A stretch of DNA of 64,000 nt from Actinomadura macrotermitis (GTDB lineage: Bacteria > Actinomycetota > Actinomycetes > Streptosporangiales > Streptosporangiaceae): assembly GCF_009604375.1 (NCBI RefSeq), contig NZ_WEGH01000004.1, positions 434,001-498,000 on the forward strand. Reading direction: 5' to 3'. Under the pieces are notes generated by a model that was not told the origin of the DNA, searched no databases, and saw nothing but the letters and a program-made list of their open reading frames with translations. Below are positions 58,300 to 64,000 of this stretch, piece by piece (within the stretch, counting starts at the first letter, position 1; every line of letters starts with the position of its first letter). The translations under genes were made by a program, and so were the position numbers.

Positions 58300-59169
58300 A
58301 TGCCTCCCGCGTCCGCCCGGTCCGACCTGTTCCGCCGGCTCGCCGTGATCGCCGGTCCCGGCGAGCCGGAGACCCTCTACGACCGGCACGGCGTGCTCGT
58401 CGTGCGGGCCGGGGACGTGGTCGCCAAGGCGCACCAGGCCGACCGCGACGGCGGCCCGCTGCTGGCGCGGCGCCTCGCCGTCGCCGCCGCGCTGCCGGAT
58501 CTGCTGCTGCCGCCGCTCGGCCCGCCGCGCGTGGTGGACGGCCGGACCGTCACCCGCTGGCCGTACGGCGAGCCGGTGAGCCCGGCCGACCCGCCCTGGG
58601 AGGAGGGCGGCCGGCTGCTGGCGCTGCTGCACCGCGCGCCCGTCCCCGGGGACGCCCCGGCGTGGGGGCGGCCGACCCGGGTGGTGCGCCTGGTGGCGCG
58701 GCTCGGCGGCGGCCCGGCGGAGGACGAGGTCCGGCGCGCGTTCGCCACCCTGCCCGCCTGGATCCGCGGCGAGGCGCCGGTCCCGCCGGCGCGGGCGGAG
58801 ACGCTCGTGCACGGCGACTGGCATCTCGGGCAGATGGTGCGGGCGGGCGGCCGGTGGCTGCTCATCGACGTGGAGGACCTCGGTGTCGGCGACCCGGCGT
58901 GGGACCTGGCGCGCCCGGCGGCCCTGTACCTGGCGGGAGTGCTGGACCCCGGCGACTGGGCGCGGTTCCTGACCGCCTACCAGGAGGCGGGCGGGCCGCT
59001 CGCCGCGGACGTCTGGAGCGACCTGGACGTCCCCGCGCGAACTCTGGTGGTCCAGATCGCCGCGACGTGCGTCCAATCGGCACGGGAGGCCGGCCGGCCG
59101 CTGGAGGAACCCGAGCAGGCGCTCGTCGCGGCGTGCCGGCGGATCTCCCGCATGGGGGGACCCGCATGA
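58300..59169 (+). CDS. Aminoglycoside phosphotransferase/choline kinase-fold protein
   Basis: The 289-aa protein has the APH catalytic loop LVHGDWHLGQM (HGDxxxxN-like, with Gln in place of the usual Asn) and the metal-binding IDVEDLGVGDPAWDLARP. The N-lobe is short. The gene starts 12 bp after the sugar dehydrogenase gene; TTG 58288 is an alternative start. The substrate is unknown and resistance is not implied. Confidence 0.85.
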   Translation: MPPASARSDLFRRLAVIAGPGEPETLYDRHGVLVVRAGDVVAKAHQADRDGGPLLARRLAVAAALPDLLLPPLGPPRVVDGRTVTRWPYGEPVSPADPPWEEGGRLLALLHRAPVPGDAPAWGRPTRVVRLVARLGGGPAEDEVRRAFATLPAWIRGEAPVPPARAETLVHGDWHLGQMVRAGGRWLLIDVEDLGVGDPAWDLARPAALYLAGVLDPGDWARFLTAYQEAGGPLAADVWSDLDVPARTLVVQIAATCVQSAREAGRPLEEPEQALVAACRRISRMGGPA

Positions 59170-59236
59170 CGTGGCGGCGATCCTGCCCTACATTTAGCCT
59201 CTACCTGGGGTTCCATACCGGAAGGACGACAAGCCG

Positions 59237-59506
59237 ATGCACTGCCCTAAGTGTCGTGGCGTGATGCGGACCTACACCCGCAGCGGCGTCCACATCGAGC
59301 AATGCGACAACTGCCGCGGGGTCTTCCTCGACTACGGCGAACTGGAGGCCCTCAGCCAGATGGAGGCCACCTACCGCGCCGCGCCGCCCGTGACGCCCCC
59401 GGCGCCCGCGTGGGGCGCCCCGGCGGCGGTGCACCACCATCACCACCCGGGACACCACCACCGGCCGCACCACGGCAGCGTGTTCCACATGCTCTTCTCC
59501 ACCTGA
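59237..59506 (+). CDS. TFIIB-type zinc ribbon protein with His-rich tail
   Basis: The 89-aa protein has the zf-TFIIB ribbon CPKCRGVMRTYTRSGVHIEQCDNCRGVFLDYGELEAL (four Cys) and a C-terminal HHHHPGHHHRPHHG stretch. These small proteins probably bind nucleic acid or metal; role unknown. It is monocistronic and ends at a strong bidirectional hairpin. Confidence 0.88.
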   Translation: MHCPKCRGVMRTYTRSGVHIEQCDNCRGVFLDYGELEALSQMEATYRAAPPVTPPAPAWGAPAAVHHHHHPGHHHRPHHGSVFHMLFST

Positions 59507-59507
59507 T

Positions 59508-59551
59508 GCGGCAGGGGGCCACCGCCCCGGCGGTGACCCCCCCCGTGCCGC
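59508..59551. terminator. Bidirectional terminator hairpin
   Basis: GCGGCA-GGGGG-c-CACCG and CGGTG-a-CCCCC-cccg-TGCCGC form a long imperfect stem with a 6-nt loop between the convergent zinc-ribbon and pnkp genes. Confidence 0.75.
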
Positions 59552-59557
59552 GCCCCT

Positions 59558-62101
59558 CTACAGGCGCGGGTCGACCGGCTCGGACTCCAGCGCCAGCACG
59601 GCGAACACCGCCTGGTGGCGCCGCCACAGCGGCTCCCCGCCGGCCAGCCGCTCCAGCGCCTCGGCGCCGAGCGCGTGCTCGCGCATGGCCAGGGACCGCT
59701 TGCGGCCGAGCGACCGGCCGCGCAGCCGGTCCAGGTTGGCGGGCTCAGTGTAGTCGGGGCCGTAGATGATGCGCAGGTACTCGCGGCCCCGGACCTTCAG
59801 GCCCGGCTGGACCTTGCGGTCCTCCGGCAGCGGGCCGAGCGGCTTGACGACCATGCCCTCGCCGCCCGCCGCGGTGAGTTCCTCCCACCATCGGGTGACG
59901 TTCTTCTCCCCTTCCGGTGAGCCGAGGTCGGCGGTGACCGACGCGGTCCGCCGGATCAGGCCCGAGGCGTCGGCGTCGGCCAGCCGCCCGGCGATCTCCA
60001 GGTGCCAGTCGTGGTCGCGCAGCGCGGCCCAGTTGCGGTTCCGGCCGGCCAGCACCTGGAACGGCGCGAGGCGCAGCCCGTCCAGGCCGTCGACGTCCCA
60101 GCAGTAGCGGGCGTAGGCGTCGCGGAACAGCGCGGCGTTGGCGGCGCGCCGGTCGATGTGCGCGCGCAGCTCGCCGACGTCCAGGCCGCGCGCGGCGGCG
60201 CGGGCGAGGGCGTCGGCGGCGACGGGCAGCGCGGCGCGGGCGGCTGCGCCGGTCGCGGCGTACTGGGTGCGGATGAGGTCCATGGCCTTGGCCGACCAGG
60301 GCATCAGCTCGCCGTCCAGGACGAGCCAGCCGGTCTCCAGCTCGTCCCAGAGCCCGGCGGCGCCGATCGCGTCGCGGACCCGGGCCAGCACGGCGGCGGT
60401 CTGCCCGGGGTCGCGGAAGAACGCCCGGCCGGTGCGGGTGTAGACCGCGCCGGTGGAGCCGTCGCGCACGCCGAACGCCTGCTCGGCGGTGGCGGCGTCG
60501 CGGCACACCACGGTGACGGCGCGCGAGCCCATGTGCTTCTCCTCGCACACCACCCGCGCGAGGCCGGCGTCGCGGTAGGCGGCGAGGGCCTCGGCGGGGT
60601 GCTCCAGGAAGCCGGGCAGCGCCGAGGTCGCCGCGGGCGCCATCGTCGGCGGCAGGTAGACCAGCCAGCGCGGGTCGACCGCGAACCGGCTCATCACCTC
60701 CAGCGCGGCGAGCGCGTTCTCCTCGCGGACGGTGACGCGGCCCATCAGCCGGGTCTCCACGCCGCCGGCGCCGAGCACGTCCTCGATCTTCAGGTCGTCG
60801 ACGTCGCGGGCGTCCGGCGCCGCCGCGAGCGGCCGGGCCGGCTCGTACCAGACCTGCCGGGCGGGCCGGGCGACCAGCTGCCGCTCGGGGTAGCGCAGCG
60901 CGGTGAGCCGGCCGCCGAACACCACGCCGGTGTCCAGGCAGATCGTGTTGTTGATCCACTCGGCGTCGGGGACGGGGGTGTGCCCGTAGACGACGGTCGC
61001 CTCGCCCCGGTAGTCGCGCGCCCACGGGTAGCGGACGGGCAGCCCGTACTCGTCGGTCTCGCCGGTGGTGTCGCCGTAGAGCGCGAACGAGCGGACCCGG
61101 CCGGAGGCGCGGCCGTGGTACTCCTCCTTCAGCCCGGCGTGCGCGACGACGAGCCGGCCGCCGTCCAGCACGTAGTGGCTGATCAGGCCGTCCATGAAGG
61201 CGAGCGCCGCGGTCCGGAACTCCTCGGTCTCGGCGGCGAACTGCTCCAGCGACTCGGCCAGGCCGTGCGCGACGCGGACCTTGCGGCCGCGCAGCGCGCG
61301 CACCAGCTTGGCCTCGTGGTTGCCCGACACGCAGAGGGCGTCGCCGGCCGCGGCCATGCCCATGACCAGGCGCAGCACGCCGGGCGAGTCGGGGCCGCGG
61401 TCGACCAGGTCGCCGACGAACACCGCGGTCCGGCCGGCGGGGTGGTGCGCGCCGACGGCGCGGCCCCGCTCGTCGTGCTCGACCGTGTAGCCGAGGTCGC
61501 CGAGCAGGTCGACCAGCTCGGCGCGGCAGCCGTGCACGTCGCCGATGACGTCGAACGGGCCGGTCAGCTCGGTCCGGTCGTTCCAGGGCCTCTCCAGCTC
61601 GAGCGTCGCGGCGTCGATCTCCGCCACGCCGTTCAGCACGTGCACGCGCCGGAACTCGCGCTGCAGCGACCGCATGCCGCGGCGCAGCTCGCGGCGCTGC
61701 CGGGGCAGGACGTGGTCACCGAGGTCGCGGTCGGGCCGGGCCTTGTTGCGGGCGGCGGCCACCTCCTCGGGGACGTCCAGCACGATCGCCGCCGCGAGCA
61801 CGTGATGCTCCTTGGCGAGCGCGAGCAGCTCCTCGCGCGAGCGCGGCTGCACGTTGGTGGCGTCGACCACGGTCAGCAGGCCGCGCCGCAGCCGCACCCC
61901 GACGATGTGGTGCAGCAGCGCGAACGCCTCGCCGGTCGCGGACTGGTCGTTCTCGTCGTCGGACACCAGCGCGCGGCAGTGGTCCGACGAGATGATCTGC
62001 GAGGGCAGGAAATGGCGGCGGGCGAAGTGCGACTTGCCCGCCCCGGACACGCCGACCAGCACGATCAGCCCCCGTGCGGGGATCTTCAGTGTGCGGCTCA
62101 T
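59558..62101 (-). CDS. pnkp: Polynucleotide kinase-phosphatase-ligase (bacterial Pnkp)
   Basis: The 847-aa protein has three domains in order: a P-loop 5'-kinase (VLVGVSGAGKSHFARRHF; DATNVQPRSREELL), a metallophosphatase (FDVIGDVHGCRAELVDLL; VGDLVDRGPDSPG; SGNHEAKL; YGHTPVP) and a C-terminal ligase-like nucleotidyltransferase (VCEEKHMGSRAVTVVC with the adenylated Lys; VLDGELMPW; GEGMVVKPL). Pnkp heals 5'-OH and 2',3'-cyclic phosphate ends and seals them with Hen1. The start overlaps the hen1 stop by 4 bp (ATGA). Confidence 0.95.
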   Translation of the reverse strand: MSRTLKIPARGLIVLVGVSGAGKSHFARRHFLPSQIISSDHCRALVSDDENDQSATGEAFALLHHIVGVRLRRGLLTVVDATNVQPRSREELLALAKEHHVLAAAIVLDVPEEVAAARNKARPDRDLGDHVLPRQRRELRRGMRSLQREFRRVHVLNGVAEIDAATLELERPWNDRTELTGPFDVIGDVHGCRAELVDLLGDLGYTVEHDERGRAVGAHHPAGRTAVFVGDLVDRGPDSPGVLRLVMGMAAAGDALCVSGNHEAKLVRALRGRKVRVAHGLAESLEQFAAETEEFRTAALAFMDGLISHYVLDGGRLVVAHAGLKEEYHGRASGRVRSFALYGDTTGETDEYGLPVRYPWARDYRGEATVVYGHTPVPDAEWINNTICLDTGVVFGGRLTALRYPERQLVARPARQVWYEPARPLAAAPDARDVDDLKIEDVLGAGGVETRLMGRVTVREENALAALEVMSRFAVDPRWLVYLPPTMAPAATSALPGFLEHPAEALAAYRDAGLARVVCEEKHMGSRAVTVVCRDAATAEQAFGVRDGSTGAVYTRTGRAFFRDPGQTAAVLARVRDAIGAAGLWDELETGWLVLDGELMPWSAKAMDLIRTQYAATGAAARAALPVAADALARAAARGLDVGELRAHIDRRAANAALFRDAYARYCWDVDGLDGLRLAPFQVLAGRNRNWAALRDHDWHLEIAGRLADADASGLIRRTASVTADLGSPEGEKNVTRWWEELTAAGGEGMVVKPLGPLPEDRKVQPGLKVRGREYLRIIYGPDYTEPANLDRLRGRSLGRKRSLAMREHALGAEALERLAGGEPLWRRHQAVFAVLALESEPVDPRL

Positions 62102-63474
62102 CGGGTGAACACCCCCAGTTGCGTCGGGGCGCCGACCTCGGGGTCGTCGTCGCCGACGGGCAGATGGCGGACCTGGTAGCCGTGCGCGGCGCAGACCCGG
62201 TCGGCCCACGCGCGGAACTGCGCGCGGGTCCATTCGAAACGGTGGTCGGGGTGGCGCAGCGCGCCGGGCGCGAGGCCCTCGTAGCGGACGTTGTGCTCGG
62301 CGTTGGGGGTCGTCACCACGACCACGCGGGGCCGGGCGGCGCCGAACACCACGCGCTCGACGGCCTCCAGCCGCGGCGGGTCGATGTGCTCGACGACCTC
62401 CATCAGCACGGCCGCGTCGTGGCCCTCGAACCGGGCGTCGGCGTAGGTGAGCGCGCCCTGGAACACCTCGCGGACGGCCGCGTCGTCGCGCGTCCGGCGG
62501 CGCGCGATCTCCACCGCGCGGTAGGAGACGTCGGCGCCGCGGACCTCGGGGAACGCGCCGTCGCGGGCGAGCCGGGTCAGCAGCCGGCCCTGGCCGCAGC
62601 CGAGGTCGAGCACGCTGCGGGCGCCCTCGGCGCGCAGCGCCTCCAGCACGGCCTGGGCGCGGCGCTCGGCGAGCGGCACCGCGGGCTCGTCGGCGTGCTC
62701 CTCGATCTCGGGCTGCGACAGCGCCTCCTCGGGCGCCTGGTCGGCGTCGGCGAGCCGGCCGAGCGCGGCGCGCACCAGCGCGTGCCGGCCGGGCAGGTAG
62801 CGGCGGGTGATCGCGGCGCGCTCGGGGTGCGCGGCGAGCCAGCCCTCCCCGGCGCGCAGCAGCTTGTCGACCTCGTCGGGCGCGAGCCAGTAGTGCTTGG
62901 ACTCGTCCAGGGCGGGCAGCAGCACGTACAGCTGGTTGAGGGCGTCGGCGAGGCGGGCGGTCCCGGTGAGGGTGAGCGTGACGTGGCGGGAGTCGCCCCA
63001 GGCGGGGAACGCCTCGTCCAGCGGCACCGGCGCGGCGTCGACCCGCCAGCCGAGCGGCCCGAAGAACCGCTCGGCCTGGCGCGGGCCGCCGCGGGACGGC
63101 AGTGCAGGCAGCGTGATCTCCAGCGGGATCGGCGTGGCGGCCAGTTCGGAGCGCGCGTCGCAGCGGCCGCGCATCGCGGTCCGGAAGACCGCCGCCATCG
63201 CCGAGGCGAGCAGGGACGACGCCGCGTAGGGGCGGTCGTTGACGTACTGGCCGAGGGAGAAGTCCGGGCTGTTCTTCCCGCGCGTGCGCACGAGCCGGAC
63301 GGGGTCGACGTCCAGCAGCAGCGCCGCCGTGCAGCGGTCGGGGCCCGCCTCGGGGTAGAAGACGTGCGCGGTGCCGAACGCCTGGTCGAAACGCTGCACC
63401 TTGCCGGGGTGCTTGTGCAGCAGAAAGCCCAGGTCGTCGGCAGGCGCCCGGGTGGTGGTGAGAGTCAGAAGCAC
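62098..63474 (-). CDS. hen1: Hen1 3'-terminal RNA ribose 2'-O-methyltransferase
   Basis: The 458-aa protein has the Hen1 N-terminal domain that activates Pnkp ligase (DDLGFLLHKHPGKVQRFDQAFGTAHVFYPEAGPDRCTAALLLDVDPV; GKNSPDFSLGQYVNDRPYAASSLL) and a C-terminal methyltransferase with SAM motif VLDLGCGQGRLL and the Mn-binding set MEVVEHIDP plus TPNAEHN. It marks the repaired 3' end by 2'-O-methylation before sealing, protecting RNA from repeated ribotoxin cleavage. GTG start at 63474. Confidence 0.95.
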   Translation of the reverse strand: MLLTLTTTRAPADDLGFLLHKHPGKVQRFDQAFGTAHVFYPEAGPDRCTAALLLDVDPVRLVRTRGKNSPDFSLGQYVNDRPYAASSLLASAMAAVFRTAMRGRCDARSELAATPIPLEITLPALPSRGGPRQAERFFGPLGWRVDAAPVPLDEAFPAWGDSRHVTLTLTGTARLADALNQLYVLLPALDESKHYWLAPDEVDKLLRAGEGWLAAHPERAAITRRYLPGRHALVRAALGRLADADQAPEEALSQPEIEEHADEPAVPLAERRAQAVLEALRAEGARSVLDLGCGQGRLLTRLARDGAFPEVRGADVSYRAVEIARRRTRDDAAVREVFQGALTYADARFEGHDAAVLMEVVEHIDPPRLEAVERVVFGAARPRVVVVTTPNAEHNVRYEGLAPGALRHPDHRFEWTRAQFRAWADRVCAAHGYQVRHLPVGDDDPEVGAPTQLGVFTR

Positions 63475-63530
63475 CCTGCGAGTCTGGTCGACCCCGCCCG
63501 GGAACGGCCACCGTATTTCGGGGCAGAACG

Positions 63531-64000
63531 TCAGGGAACGCGCGGCCCGCTGATGAAGCGGCCCCGGTTGTCGTAGGGCCAGCCGTTGACCCGGCAGCCC
63601 TTCAACCCGAAGATCTGCTGCTGCATGACCGGCGCGAGCCGGCCCTTCCCGGCGCAGGTCATGTGGCCGAAGCCGAGCCGGTGCCCGACCTCGTGGTTGA
63701 TCACCAGCGCATGGTAGTGGTCGGGCTGCCCCCTGTAGAAGGTGGTGAGCAGCAGCCAGCGGCGCAGGTTCACCACGACCTGCTTGCCGGCGCTGCAGTT
63801 CACCTTGCCCTCGGTGTCCATGCCGGCCGCCGCGCACAGCTTGTCGGTGGTGTCCGGCGAGGCGAGCCGGACCACGAAGTCGTAGGGGCCCGAGTCGACG
63901 CGCCGGAACGACCACCTGCCGCCGGCCGTCCAGCCGCGCCGGTCGGCCAGGATGGTGTCGACCTTGCCGGCGAAGGTGGCGGTGCGCTGCTTCAGGCCGC
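63531..64000 (-). CDS. DUF3152-domain protein, metzincin-like (5' end outside window)
   Basis: Only the C-terminal 155 residues are visible; the frame stays open to the right edge. It contains INHEVGHRLGFGHMTC, an HExxHxxGxxH zinc-protease pattern, preceded by VVVNLRRWLLLTTFYRGQPDHYHALV and followed by paired Cys (GLKGCRVNGWPYDN). DUF3152 proteins are actinobacterial, usually exported and anchored, with a metzincin-like fold. It is upstream of hen1 by 56 bp on the same strand but is probably a separate unit. Confidence 0.85.
   Translation of the reverse strand, partial: GLKQRTATFAGKVDTILADRRGWTAGGRWSFRRVDSGPYDFVVRLASPDTTDKLCAAAGMDTEGKVNCSAGKQVVVNLRRWLLLTTFYRGQPDHYHALVINHEVGHRLGFGHMTCAGKGRLAPVMQQQIFGLKGCRVNGWPYDNRGRFISGPRVP

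Noticed and set aside
55450..59076. 1208-codon leftward open frame
   Set aside because: It lies antisense to the secreted sugar dehydrogenase and kinase-fold genes, has no domain and has repetitive Arg/Val/Gly composition.

Overview
The window is 64 kb of high-GC actinobacterial DNA. Start codons are often GTG, stop/start overlaps of the ATGA and GTGA type are common, and TTA codons are almost absent outside one island. The gene set (mycothiol-type DinB-like protein, DUF1707, DUF3152, ECF41 sigma factor, CebR/CelR-type operator, actinomycete integrative element) fits an actinomycete of the Streptosporangiales, Actinomadura-like. The genus is an inference and was not tested against any database.

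1-13.7 kb is chromosomal. It holds a truncated membrane protein, a terpene-cyclase-fold protein, an ECF41 sigma factor, a TrmO-like tRNA methyltransferase, a degenerate intergenic repeat, a divergent aminotransferase/LysR pair with visible operators, a PadR-DUF1707 pair, an Entner-Doudoroff operon (edd-glk-eda plus a 65-aa unknown) facing a ROK regulator, and a PAP2 phosphatase with a TTA codon. 13.7-26.9 kb has two overlapping nucleotidyltransferase paralogues, then a cellobiose utilisation cluster (cebEFG-bglC-cebR) behind a perfect 20-bp CebR/CelR palindrome, then small regulators and enzymes. A four-gene tRNA cluster (Ser, Met-type CAU, Arg, His) sits at 27.1-27.5 kb.

27.9-33.7 kb contains an 877-aa secreted subtilase with a seven-blade RCC1 propeller inserted inside its catalytic domain, two LysR regulators, an SDR and a sigma factor reduced to region 4. 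About 33.9-46.1 kb looks like an actinomycete integrative and conjugative element: tyrosine integrase, excisionase, RHH protein, FtsK-like DNA translocase, small membrane proteins, GntR, HD, NUDIX and two paralogous XRE regulators that share a GACGTCCCTAGG operator. No replication initiator is present. The element carries a roughly 45% GC cargo gene (36.8-39.7 kb) encoding a 968-aa protein: a type I methylase-like domain with both key motifs altered, an HsdS-like segment, and a C-terminal HEPN-like RNx4H motif. It is flanked on one side by an intact HD gene and on the other by a decayed copy of the same HD gene. I consider this cargo the best candidate for an undescribed system.

46.2-64 kb returns to chromosome: a PPOX protein, an MFS exporter with a divergent HxlR regulator, a GyrI-like protein, a haloacid dehalogenase, an acyl-CoA ligase, a secreted GH3 glycosidase facing a secreted multi-domain sugar dehydrogenase, a small kinase-fold protein, and a Pnkp-Hen1 RNA repair operon next to a truncated DUF3152 protein.
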